Shown: positions 1 to 6,162, numbered from the stretch's first letter. The stretch is DNA of 7,054 nt from Comamonadaceae bacterium (GCA_947458345.1 CANHBU010000092.1:1-7054); one strand, 5' to 3'. Notes: generated by a model not told the origin, from the sequence alone. A program made the numbers and translations.

Positions 1-526
1 CAATGGTCAAGCCGCTCTTGTGCGGCCACGCCAGCGCACTGGGGTCGTAGCGGCGGCTGCCCAGGCGAGCGGCCCAGTCTTGGTAAACGGCCAAATTGCC
101 GCGCAGCGCCGGCATGACCGAATAGGTCATGGAGATCGGGCACAAGACCGAGGGTTCGAGCTCGCTGAACATCATGAAGGCCGCAGCCCGATGCACATGG
201 GCATGGGCCTGCCCCTCGATCCAGGGGCTGCCGTGCAAGCCTGCGCCTACGGCTGCGTCCATCAGGGCGTGGTAGCTGGGATGAAACTCGACCGTATCGA
301 TGCGCCGACCCTGCGGGCTGTGACGATGCAGCACCGGCTTGTGAAGGTTGGCCAGACGCGCATGCGTTTGCATCTGCGCGCTGCCCAGCCGCTTGCCCAG
401 CGCCCGCAGCGCCGTCAGATCCATGTCGGACGCGCGCAGCGCGTCGCGCAGCGGCTCATTGCCCTCGAACAGGTCGTGGCCGACCAGCGGCTCGGCCTGA
501 TTGAAGATCGGGTGCGTGCCGGTCAC
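1..526 (-). CDS. aidB: AidB-like acyl-CoA dehydrogenase, N-terminal part (3' end outside window)
   Basis: The frame gives 175 residues from GTG 526 and stays open to the left edge; full-length AidB proteins are about 540-550 residues. The sequence aligns along its length with the N-terminal region of E. coli AidB as I recall it. Shared blocks are THPIFNQ at 4-10, LGSAQMQTHARLANLH at 47-62, QGRRIDTVEFHPSYHALM at 72-89, RAAAFMMFSELEPS at 113-126, LCPISMTYS at 128-136, and the YQDW and RYD landmarks near the end. AidB is an FAD-containing acyl-CoA dehydrogenase homologue. In E. coli it is induced in the Ada alkylation response and has weak isovaleryl-CoA dehydrogenase activity. The catalytic and DNA-binding C-terminal regions are outside the window. 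The start is constrained by an in-frame TAA about 40 bases upstream. GTG 526 is the only normal start before the similarity and lies 14 bases after the MDR stop, but it lacks a clear ribosome site, so coupled reinitiation is possible. Confidence 0.85.
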   Translation of the reverse strand, partial: MTGTHPIFNQAEPLVGHDLFEGNEPLRDALRASDMDLTALRALGKRLGSAQMQTHARLANLHKPVLHRHSPQGRRIDTVEFHPSYHALMDAAVGAGLHGSPWIEGQAHAHVHRAAAFMMFSELEPSVLCPISMTYSVMPALRGNLAVYQDWAARLGSRRYDPSALAWPHKSGLTI

Positions 527-540
527 GGGCGCAGACGATT

Positions 541-1557
541 TCAGATCAGCCGAACCAACTGCTTACCGAAATTGCGGCCCTTGAGCAGACCCAAAAAGGC
601 CTCGGGCGCAGCCGAGAGCCCCTGCGCCACCGACTCGCGCGGACGAAAGCGGCCGCTGCCCACCAACTCGCCGAGCTCCTTGAGCGCCACCGGCCAGTCT
701 TGCATGTGCTCGCTCACGATGAAGCCCTGCACCTTGAGCCGCTGCACCAAAATCAGCGCAGGGTAGGCCATGGGCATAGGCTGGCCATCGTAGCCGGCGA
801 TCATGCCGCACACGGCAATTCGGCCAAAGGCATTCATGCGCAGCATCACCGCATCGAGCAGCATGCCGCCGACGTTTTCAAAATAGCCGTCAATCCCCTG
901 TGGGCAGGCCGATTTGAGCGCCTTGGACAGTGAGGCCACATCAGGATGTTGGCGGTAGTCGATGCAGGCATCGAAGCCCAGTTCCTTGACCACGTAGTCG
1001 CACTTTTCGGCGCCCCCGGCAATGCCCACCACGCGGCAGCCGCGCACCTTGGCCAGCGCGCCCACAGCGCTGCCGACGGCCCCCGAGGCGGCGCTGACCA
1101 CCACCGTCTGCCCGGCCTGAGGCTCAATGATGCGCACCAGACCATGCCAGGCGGTTACGCCGGGCATGCCGACGGCGCCCAAATAATGCGATAAAGGAAT
1201 ATGGCGGGTATCGACCTTGCGCAAGGCACCCGGCTGCTCAGCGTCGACCACGCCATAGAGCTGCCAGCCGCCCATGCCCACGACCTGATCGCCCACGGCA
1301 AAGCGGCTCGACCGGCTCTCGACGACTTCGCCCACCGTCCCACCGATCATCACCTCGCCCAGCGGCTGTGGGGCCGCGTAGCTCTTGCCTTCGTTCATGC
1401 GTCCGCGCATGTAAGGATCGAGGCTGAGGTAGTGGTGGCGGACCCGCACCTGGCCGTCTTGCAAAGCGGGCGAATCAATTGATTGAAGATGAAAATTTTC
1501 AGCCGTGGCCGCCCCTTGGGGACGGCTGGCCAAAACGATGCGCTGGTTGTCGTGCAT
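541..1557 (-). CDS. Zinc-free NADP-dependent medium-chain oxidoreductase (CurA / leukotriene B4 dehydrogenase-like)
   Basis: The 338-residue protein belongs to the MDR subgroup that reduces activated C=C double bonds with NADPH (E. coli CurA, mammalian prostaglandin reductase/LTB4 dehydrogenase, plant double-bond reductases). Visible markers are SLDPYMRGRM at 45-54, VGDQVVGMGGWQ at 88-99, GMPGVTAWHGL at 130-140, the nucleotide-binding AASGAVGSAVGALAK at 156-170, FDACIDY at 195-201, YFENVGG at 225-231 and the typical C-terminus GRNFGKQLVRL. The zinc-binding residues of alcohol dehydrogenases are absent, as expected for this subgroup. It starts 16 bases after the thioesterase gene, and the AidB-like gene follows after 14 bases. 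In this operon it may saturate a conjugated double bond in an acyl intermediate or detoxify an enone/enal. That role is inference. Codons 19-29 are notably AT-rich and carry two perfect palindromes (listed separately). Confidence 0.93.
   Translation of the reverse strand: MHDNQRIVLASRPQGAATAENFHLQSIDSPALQDGQVRVRHHYLSLDPYMRGRMNEGKSYAAPQPLGEVMIGGTVGEVVESRSSRFAVGDQVVGMGGWQLYGVVDAEQPGALRKVDTRHIPLSHYLGAVGMPGVTAWHGLVRIIEPQAGQTVVVSAASGAVGSAVGALAKVRGCRVVGIAGGAEKCDYVVKELGFDACIDYRQHPDVASLSKALKSACPQGIDGYFENVGGMLLDAVMLRMNAFGRIAVCGMIAGYDGQPMPMAYPALILVQRLKVQGFIVSEHMQDWPVALKELGELVGSGRFRPRESVAQGLSAAPEAFLGLLKGRNFGKQLVRLI
1473..1501. repeat. Two adjacent 12-bp AT-rich perfect palindromes within the MDR gene
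   Basis: AATCAATTGATT (1473-1484) and TGAAAATTTTCA (1490-1501) are each exactly self-complementary. They are separated by five bases, with centres 17 bp apart. They fall at codons 19-29 of the MDR gene, in an AT-rich patch within otherwise GC-rich sequence. Whether they bind a protein is unknown. They could be chance products of the codons used for ENFHLQSID. Confidence 0.5.
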
Positions 1558-1565
1558 GGTGTGTG

Positions 1566-1569
1566 TCCT
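1566..1569 (-). promoter_or_regulatory. Ribosome binding site of the MDR gene
   Basis: AGGA on the minus strand lies 8 bases before ATG 1557, in the 16-base gap after the thioesterase stop. It is modest in strength but well spaced, and it supports the 1557 start over the longer frame back to 1683, which would overlap the thioesterase gene. Confidence 0.6.
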
Positions 1570-1573
1570 GTGG

Positions 1574-1993
1574 TCAGGGATGGGCGCCCTGGCTGCTGGG
1601 CGCGGGAAGCAAAGCGTATTTGAACGTGCCCGTCGCATGGGCACAGGCCTGGCCCGTCTCATCGTAGATCGTCGCTTCGGCAAAGGCCAGCGTGCGGGTG
1701 CGGTGCAGCAAACGGCCTTCGCCGCGCAGCAGGTGCGTGCCTTCGGCCGGGCGAAAAAAACTGGTCTTCATCTCGATGGTGATCGCGCCATGGTCAGGCT
1801 GGACGCTGCGGGCGGCCTGCGCCATGGTGGTGTCCATCAAGGTCATCAGCAAGCCGCCGTGCACCTTGCCAAAGATGTTGAGGTGCTGCGGCACTGCGCG
1901 GTATTGCACCGTTGAGTGTCCGCCCTCGAAACGCATCAGCTCAAAGCCCAGGTGCTCGATAAATGGGATGGGGATGCCAAAGTTGTGGCTCAT
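1574..1993 (-). CDS. PaaI-family hotdog-fold acyl-CoA thioesterase
   Basis: The 139-residue protein has the usual length and pattern of PaaI-type thioesterases, which hydrolyse acyl- or aryl-CoA esters to free acid and CoA and usually act as tetramers in the cytoplasm. The signature is HLNIFGKVHGGLLMTLMD at 37-54, with N39, G42, HGG at 45-47 and Asp54 as the expected catalytic acid. The second half (TIEMKTSFFRPAEGTHLL, then FAEATIYDETGQACAHATGTF) follows the hotdog strands. ATG 1993 is chosen because the family similarity begins there, but it has no clear Shine-Dalgarno sequence. The only in-frame alternative nearby is TTG 2041, which overlaps the SDR stop as TTGA and would add 16 residues. 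A likely role is freeing CoA from stalled or dead-end thioesters formed by the operon. The exact substrate is unknown. Confidence 0.9.
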   Translation of the reverse strand: MSHNFGIPIPFIEHLGFELMRFEGGHSTVQYRAVPQHLNIFGKVHGGLLMTLMDTTMAQAARSVQPDHGAITIEMKTSFFRPAEGTHLLRGEGRLLHRTRTLAFAEATIYDETGQACAHATGTFKYALLPAPSSQGAHP

Positions 1994-2037
1994 GATGAAA
2001 GGCTTGAAGATGCAGGCGGTGATGGCGGCTGGGCGGG

Positions 2038-2829
2038 TCAACCGCCGGTGACCACCGACACGCCGCCGTCGACCGCTATCCACTGCCCGGTGATGTGCTT
2101 GCCGGCGTCTGAAGCCAGCAGCACCGCAATGCCTTTGAGGTCCTCGTCGTCGCCCAGCCGGTTCAGCGGGGCGTGCGAAGCCATCTCGTCGAGGCCCATG
2201 GACTTGAGCAGGCCGGCCGACATCTTGCTGGGGAAAAAGCCCGGGCAGATCGCATTGACTGTGATCCCGTGCACGCCCCATTCGCAGGCCAGCGCCCGAC
2301 CAAAGTTAATGGCCGCCGCCTTCGAGGTGTTGTAGGCCAGGGTCTTGATGGGTTTGGGGTTCCCGCCCAAACCCGTGATCGACGCGATATTGATGATGCG
2401 GCCGTATTTTCGGGGAATCATGCTCAGGCGGCCGATCTGCTGGCTCAGCAAAAAGTACCCCCGCACATTGAGATTCATCACCTTGTCCCAAGCCTCCAGC
2501 GGGTGGTCTTCAGCCGGCGCGCCCCAGGCCGCACCGGCGTTGTTGACCAAGATGTCGACATGGCCGAGCCGCTGCATCGCCTCGCCGGCCAGGCGCTCGA
2601 TGTCGGCCGGGTCGGCGCAGTCGGCAGCCACCACCTCGACCTCGATGCCACGCTCAAGCAGATGGGCCGCCGCCTCCTTGAGGTCGTCGAGCTTGCGCGA
2701 AGTGATCAGCACGCGGGCACCGGCTTCGCCCAAGGCTTCGGCCAGTTGCAGGCCCAGGCCGCGCGATCCTCCGGTGACCAGAGCTGTCTTGCCGTGTAGG
2801 TCGAACAGTTGTTGAACGGTGCGTGACAT
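2038..2829 (-). CDS. Classical short-chain dehydrogenase/reductase (SDR), probably NADP(H)-preferring
   Basis: This 263-residue Rossmann-fold oxidoreductase is of normal classical-SDR length. The cofactor motif TGGSRGLG lies at 19-26. Acidic D70 sits after the fourth strand (VVAADC), NNAG at 96-99, catalytic Asn at N121 (NLNVRG), Ser150 (INIAS), and Tyr166 with Lys170 (YNTSK). PGFFPSKM at 196-203 and GQWIAVDGG at 248-256 complete the family pattern. The residues after the second strand (TSRK, 43-46) are basic rather than acidic, which favours NADP(H) over NAD(H). Such proteins are often annotated as 3-oxoacyl-ACP reductases, but the substrate cannot be assigned. The operon already encodes a 3-hydroxyacyl-CoA dehydrogenase, so this enzyme probably handles a different stereoisomer, a branched intermediate or another alcohol/ketone. 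The start ATG 2829 has a strong ribosome site. The thioesterase gene follows after 44 bases. Confidence 0.93.
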   Translation of the reverse strand: MSRTVQQLFDLHGKTALVTGGSRGLGLQLAEALGEAGARVLITSRKLDDLKEAAAHLLERGIEVEVVAADCADPADIERLAGEAMQRLGHVDILVNNAGAAWGAPAEDHPLEAWDKVMNLNVRGYFLLSQQIGRLSMIPRKYGRIINIASITGLGGNPKPIKTLAYNTSKAAAINFGRALACEWGVHGITVNAICPGFFPSKMSAGLLKSMGLDEMASHAPLNRLGDDEDLKGIAVLLASDAGKHITGQWIAVDGGVSVVTGG

Positions 2830-2835
2830 ATTGGT

Positions 2836-3063
2836 TTACTCCTTGTTTTGGGGTTGCTCTGCAGACGGCTGACCCATTTTGGCGCGCAGAAAAATCAGCG
2901 CAGCCCCCACGGCGGCCAGCACGGCGCCACCAGTCACCAGCAGCCAGCCCAGCGGTGCCTCAAAGCGCCGCACCGACAGGCCCAACACCAGGGCCAGAAG
3001 GCCGCCGAAGATGAGCACCCAGATCAGCATCTGCAGGCGTTTGAGTTCAGTCGCGGTGGCCAT
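2836..3063 (-). CDS. Small predicted inner-membrane protein with two transmembrane helices
   Basis: I do not recognise this 75-residue protein as a named family. A short charged N-terminus (MATATELKRLQ) precedes a hydrophobic stretch at about 12-31. A loop with two arginines (VRRFEAP) follows, then a second hydrophobic stretch at about 38-59, and a hydrophilic tail ending QPQNKE. By the positive-inside rule (R32, R33 in the loop versus K8, R9 and R60, K62 at the ends) the topology is ambiguous. A helical hairpin with both ends in the cytoplasm seems likeliest. ATG 3063 is preceded by an in-frame TGA 12 bases upstream, so the start cannot move far, but no good Shine-Dalgarno sequence is visible. 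Its last codons carry the ribosome site of the following SDR gene, 6 bases away, which ties it to the operon. The hydrophobic pattern and the conserved-looking junction argue that it is a real gene. Its function is unknown. Confidence 0.72.
   Translation of the reverse strand: MATATELKRLQMLIWVLIFGGLLALVLGLSVRRFEAPLGWLLVTGGAVLAAVGAALIFLRAKMGQPSAEQPQNKE
2839..2844 (-). promoter_or_regulatory. Ribosome binding site of the SDR gene, inside the small membrane protein gene
   Basis: AAGGAG on the minus strand forms the last two sense codons (Lys-Glu) of the small membrane protein, immediately before its TAA. It lies 9 bases before the SDR ATG at 2829. Termination of the small protein thus occurs next to the SDR initiation site, which suggests coupled translation. 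Confidence 0.8.
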
Positions 3064-3139
3064 GGGCTCGGTCGGTCAAGGGGCGTTGTGGGGAAATCAG
3101 AGGCGATGTGGGGCGCAAGGTCGGCAGGGTAACACCGAC
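3064..3139 (-). other. 76-base intergenic gap, the longest in the window
   Basis: This gap separates the acyl-CoA dehydrogenase stop from the small membrane protein start. On the minus strand it contains only a weak 5-bp inverted repeat (GTCGG/CCGAC, 10-base loop, 3120-3139) without a following T run, so I see no intrinsic terminator. I found no convincing -35/-10 pair. TTGACC lies only 12 bases before the ATG and leaves no room for a -10 box. The gap could still hold an internal promoter not recognisable by eye. Confidence 0.5.
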
Positions 3140-4957
3140 TCAAAACGCCTCTTCGGGCAACTGGGCGCAGGTCATGTCTTGCGCCGCGACCACCGCCAGC
3201 CACGCCGGGATGAGCGGCAGCTCGTACGCAAAAAAATAATTCGCTGCTGCCAGCCGGCCCGTGCGCGCTGCGCTCGGCGGCGCCGCCAGGCTGGCGCGGG
3301 CCAGATCCAGCCAGATCCAAGCCATCAGCATGTGGCCAAAGCCCTGCATAAAAGGCACAGCGTTGGCCAGGGCGCGCTCGGCATCGCCGCCTTGCCAGGC
3401 GCCATGACCTGCCTGGCGCACCGACTGCCAGGCCTGCTCCAGCGCGCGGGCGTGCGCGGCCAGCTCTGAGCTTGGCTCGCAGGCTGCAGCGGTGGCCGAG
3501 ATACGCTGGCCGAGCAAATCCAGGGCCTGACCGCCGTCGAGCCTGAACTTGCGACCCAGAAGGTCGGCAGCCTGAATGCCGTGCGTGCCCTCATGAATCA
3601 TGTTGAGGCGGTTGTCGCGCCAGTATTGCTCGACCGGAAAATCACGGGTGTAGCCGTAGCCGCCATGGACCTGTATGGCCAGGCTGTTGGCCTCCAAGCA
3701 CCACTGGCTCGGCCAACTCTTGGCCAGCGGCGTAAGCAGCTCTAGCAGGGCGTGGGCCGCCCTCGCCTGCTCAGCATCACCGGTGCGCTGCTCGTCGACC
3801 AGCCGGGCGCAGTACAACAACAAGGCCAAAGCGCCTTCGCTGTACGCTTTTTGCGCCAGCAGCATGCGTTTGACATCGGCATGCTCAATGATGCGAACCG
3901 GCGCTTGACTGGCCGCGGTGCCGCCCACGCGCCGCCCCTGCGGGCGCTGGCGGGCGTAATCCAGGCTGGCGTGGTAGCCGGCCATGCCCAGCATCGCGGC
4001 GGCCATGCCGATGCCGATGCGCGCCTCGTTCATCATGTGGAACATGCAGGCCAGCCCTTGGCCGGGCTGACCCACCCGGTATCCGATTGCGCCGGCCCGG
4101 CCTTGGACCCGATGGCGGCCTTCACCGAAGTTGAGCAGGGTGTTGGGCGTGCCGCGCCAGCCCAACTTGTGGTTCAGGCCGGCCAGGGCCACATCGTTGC
4201 GCTGGCCGGTCAGCTGGCCCTGCGCGTCGACGAGATGCTTGGGCACAATAAACAGCGAGATACCCTTGACACCGGGCGGCAGCCGGCCCTGCTCATCGGG
4301 GATCTTGGCCAGCACCAGGTGAACAATGTTTTCGGTCAGCTCATGGTCACCGGCCGATATCCACATCTTGCTGCCATGAAGCCGGTAACGCGGACCGAGC
4401 GCATCGTCTCCGTCGGGCAAGGCCCGCGTGCTGATGTCGCCCAGCGACGAGCCGGCCTGCGGCTCGGACAGGCACATGGTGCCCGACCAGCGACCCGACC
4501 ACTGCGCACCGGCAAACACCTGCTTTTGCAGCTCGCTGCCATGGGCCATGAGCAAATTGGCGTTGCCCACCGTCAACAAAGCAGCGTTGATGCTGACCGA
4601 GGCCTGCGAGAAAAACGCATTGGCTGCCGCCTCCACCACAAAGGGCAGCTGCATGCCCCCGACGGCCTGGTCCTGCGAGGCGCTGAGCATGCCGCTGGCC
4701 ACATAGGCGTCGAGGGCGTCCTGCGCAGCTTGCGGCAGCACCACACGCTCGCCATCGAAGCGCGGCTCCTCGGTATCGACGCAGCGGTTGTAGGGCTGGT
4801 AGCGCTCACGCGCAATGCGCTCGCACGTCTGCAGCACCGCATCGAAGGTTTCACGGCTGTGCTCAGCGTGGCGCGGGCGCTCATTGAGCCGCTCGACGCC
4901 GAGCCAGTCATAAAGTAGAAAATCGAGCGTGGCGCGCAGGCGCTGCCCTGCATCCAC
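3140..4957 (-). CDS. Acyl-CoA dehydrogenase, large (about 600-residue) FadE-like type
   Basis: This FAD flavoenzyme oxidises acyl-CoA to trans-2-enoyl-CoA, the first step of beta-oxidation. With the GTG start at 4957 it has 605 residues. That start lies one base after the thiolase stop and has a GAGG-type ribosome site. The frame also allows GTG 4987 (615 residues), but that would overlap the thiolase and lengthen the protein with unrelated residues. Domains in order: a helical N-terminal region (about 7-150), the FAD/substrate middle domain with MCLSEPQAGSS at 161-171 and KMWISAGDHE at 197-206, the C-terminal helical domain with EARIGIGM at 311-318 and VHGGYGYTRDF at 430-440, and a family-specific C-terminal extension from about 470. 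Glu456 in NMIHEGTHGIQ is the expected catalytic base. The first codons (about 4910-4925) are unusually AT-rich for the gene, as is common near translation starts. The substrate is unknown; this long subclass often takes medium or long chains. Confidence 0.93.
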   Translation of the reverse strand: MDAGQRLRATLDFLLYDWLGVERLNERPRHAEHSRETFDAVLQTCERIARERYQPYNRCVDTEEPRFDGERVVLPQAAQDALDAYVASGMLSASQDQAVGGMQLPFVVEAAANAFFSQASVSINAALLTVGNANLLMAHGSELQKQVFAGAQWSGRWSGTMCLSEPQAGSSLGDISTRALPDGDDALGPRYRLHGSKMWISAGDHELTENIVHLVLAKIPDEQGRLPPGVKGISLFIVPKHLVDAQGQLTGQRNDVALAGLNHKLGWRGTPNTLLNFGEGRHRVQGRAGAIGYRVGQPGQGLACMFHMMNEARIGIGMAAAMLGMAGYHASLDYARQRPQGRRVGGTAASQAPVRIIEHADVKRMLLAQKAYSEGALALLLYCARLVDEQRTGDAEQARAAHALLELLTPLAKSWPSQWCLEANSLAIQVHGGYGYTRDFPVEQYWRDNRLNMIHEGTHGIQAADLLGRKFRLDGGQALDLLGQRISATAAACEPSSELAAHARALEQAWQSVRQAGHGAWQGGDAERALANAVPFMQGFGHMLMAWIWLDLARASLAAPPSAARTGRLAAANYFFAYELPLIPAWLAVVAAQDMTCAQLPEEAF

Positions 4958-4958
4958 C

Positions 4959-6134
4959 TCAGAGCACCTCGAAGACGCCGGCCGCACCCATGCCGCCGCC
5001 GATGCACATGGTCACGCACACCCGCCGGGCGCCGCGTCGCTTGCCCTCAATCAGCGCATGGCCGGTCAGACGCTGGCCGCTGACGCCGTAGGGATGACCC
5101 ATCGCGATCGAGCCGCCGTTGACGTTGAGCCGCTCATCGGCAATGCCCAGGGTGTCGCGGCAGTAAAGCACCTGCACGGCAAAGGCCTCGTTGAGCTCCC
5201 ACAGGTCGATGTCATCCACCTTCAGTCCGAGGCGGCCAAGCACCTTGGGCACGGCGAAAACCGGCCCGATGCCCATTTCATCGGGCTCGCAGCCCGCCAC
5301 CGCAAAGCCCAGAAAGCGCCCGAGCGGCTTGAGGCCGCGCCGCTCGGCCAAGGCCTCGTCCATCACCACGCACGCACCGGCGCCGTCGGAGAACTGACTG
5401 GCGTTGCCCGCAGCCACCACGCCACCGGGCATCGCCGCCTTGATGCCCCGCAAGGACTCGACCGTGGTGCCCTCGCGCAGGCCTTCATCGCGGCTGACGG
5501 TGACGACGCGACTGATCAGCCCAAGCGTTTTGTCGGCCACGCCGGCGGTGACGGTGATGGGCGCGATTTCAGCATCAAAGAGGCCAGCCTGCGCCGCAGC
5601 GCAGGCCTTTTGCTGACTGGCCGCGCCGTATTCGTCCATGCGCTCGCGGGCTATCGTGTAGCGCCGGGCCACCTGCTCGGCCGTCTGCAGCATGTTCCAG
5701 TAAATCTCAGGTTTGATGCGCTCAAGCTCAGGGTCCTTGAGCATGTGCAGATTCATTTCTTGCTGTACGCACGAAATGCTCTCGACGCCACCGGCCACAT
5801 AGACCTGGCCCTCGCCAGCGATGACGCGCTGGGCCGCCAGCGCAATCGTCTGCAGACCGGAGGAGCAAAAGCGGTTGACCGTCATGCCGCTGACCGAGAC
5901 CGGCAGACCGGCCTTCAGTGCGATCTGCCGGGCGATGTTGGCGCCGGTGGCACCCTCCGGATTGGCGCAGCCCATGATGACGTCTTCAACCTCGGCGCCC
6001 TCAATGCCGGCACGCGCGATGGCGTGCTGCACCGCGTGGCCGCCGAGAGTGGCGCCGTGGGTCATGTTGAAAGAGCCCCTCCAGCTTTTGGCCAGGGGGG
6101 TGCGGGCGGTCGAAACAATGACGGCTCGGCTCAT
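4959..6134 (-). CDS. Acetyl-CoA acyltransferase (thiolase, beta-oxidation type)
   Basis: The 391-residue protein cleaves 3-oxoacyl-CoA with CoA to acetyl-CoA and a shortened acyl-CoA. The length is normal for the thiolase family. The N-terminus ([18 protein letters not shown]) matches the family. The acyl-accepting Cys90 lies in [10 protein letters not shown]315 lies in the NEAFA motif, His347 in [14 protein letters not shown], and Cys377, the general acid/base, in CIGGGMG. All catalytic residues are present. The His loop reads GHPYGVSG rather than the more common GHPIGASG. It follows the multifunctional dehydrogenase after 28 bases and precedes the acyl-CoA dehydrogenase by one base, so it is in the same operon and is the likely partner for release of acetyl-CoA. 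A biosynthetic acetoacetyl-CoA thiolase (PhaA/AtoB type) is the alternative. The surrounding genes favour a degradative role. Chain-length preference cannot be read from the sequence. Confidence 0.95.
   Translation of the reverse strand: MSRAVIVSTARTPLAKSWRGSFNMTHGATLGGHAVQHAIARAGIEGAEVEDVIMGCANPEGATGANIARQIALKAGLPVSVSGMTVNRFCSSGLQTIALAAQRVIAGEGQVYVAGGVESISCVQQEMNLHMLKDPELERIKPEIYWNMLQTAEQVARRYTIARERMDEYGAASQQKACAAAQAGLFDAEIAPITVTAGVADKTLGLISRVVTVSRDEGLREGTTVESLRGIKAAMPGGVVAAGNASQFSDGAGACVVMDEALAERRGLKPLGRFLGFAVAGCEPDEMGIGPVFAVPKVLGRLGLKVDDIDLWELNEAFAVQVLYCRDTLGIADERLNVNGGSIAMGHPYGVSGQRLTGHALIEGKRRGARRVCVTMCIGGGMGAAGVFEVL
4965..4970 (-). promoter_or_regulatory. Ribosome binding site of the acyl-CoA dehydrogenase gene, inside the thiolase 3' end
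   Basis: GAGGTG on the minus strand lies within the last codons of the thiolase gene. Its GAGG core ends 9 bases before the GTG at 4957. This supports GTG 4957 as the start and suggests translational coupling between the two genes. Confidence 0.55.
5587..5611 (+). terminator. Terminator-shaped hairpin, antisense inside the thiolase gene (tentative)
   Basis: On the plus strand GCCTGCGC (5587-5594) and GCGCAGGC (5599-5606) form a perfect 8-bp GC-rich stem with a 4-base loop. A C and then TTTT follow (5608-5611). This is the shape of a short intrinsic terminator for plus-strand transcription, opposite to all genes here. It also encodes an alanine-rich stretch of the thiolase (ACAAAQAG), so a coding coincidence is quite possible. 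The T run is short. Confidence 0.25.
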
Positions 6135-6141
6135 GCGTGTT

Positions 6142-6147
6142 CTCCTT
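6142..6147 (-). promoter_or_regulatory. Ribosome binding site of the thiolase gene
   Basis: On the minus strand AAGGAG lies 7 bases before the ATG at 6134, a near-ideal Shine-Dalgarno sequence and spacing. It fixes the thiolase start at 6134. The longer open frame back to 6236 would overlap the upstream dehydrogenase gene, and its extra residues do not resemble a thiolase. Confidence 0.85.
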
Positions 6148-6162
6148 GGGCAAGCGTGCGCA

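Noticed and set aside
429..445. Perfect 7-bp hairpin GACGCGC-GCA-GCGCGTC
   Set aside because: It lies within AidB-like codons (DALRASD), has no T run on either side, and such stems are expected in GC-rich coding DNA.
20..766. Plus-strand open frame at the left edge
   Set aside because: It overlaps the AidB-like and MDR genes on the minus strand, which have clear family motifs. Its protein is Arg/Gln-rich shadow sequence.
1558..1683. Upstream extension of the MDR frame into the thioesterase gene
   Set aside because: The added residues are arginine-rich and unlike the family. ATG 1557 has its own ribosome site and matches the usual N-terminus.
1994..2281. N-terminal extension of the thioesterase frame back into the SDR gene
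   Set aside because: The extra residues are Arg/Gly/Pro-rich shadow sequence of the SDR gene, and family similarity begins at the ATG at 1993.
3120..3139. Inverted repeat GTCGG/CCGAC just after the acyl-CoA dehydrogenase stop, considered as a terminator
   Set aside because: The stem is only 5 bp with a 10-base loop and no T run follows it on the minus strand, so it does not qualify as an intrinsic terminator.
3752..4918. Plus-strand open frame (about 388 codons) opposite the acyl-CoA dehydrogenase gene
   Set aside because: Its composition is that of a reverse-complement shadow (rich in His, Gln, Arg, Ala) with no domain. The dehydrogenase on the other strand is unambiguous.
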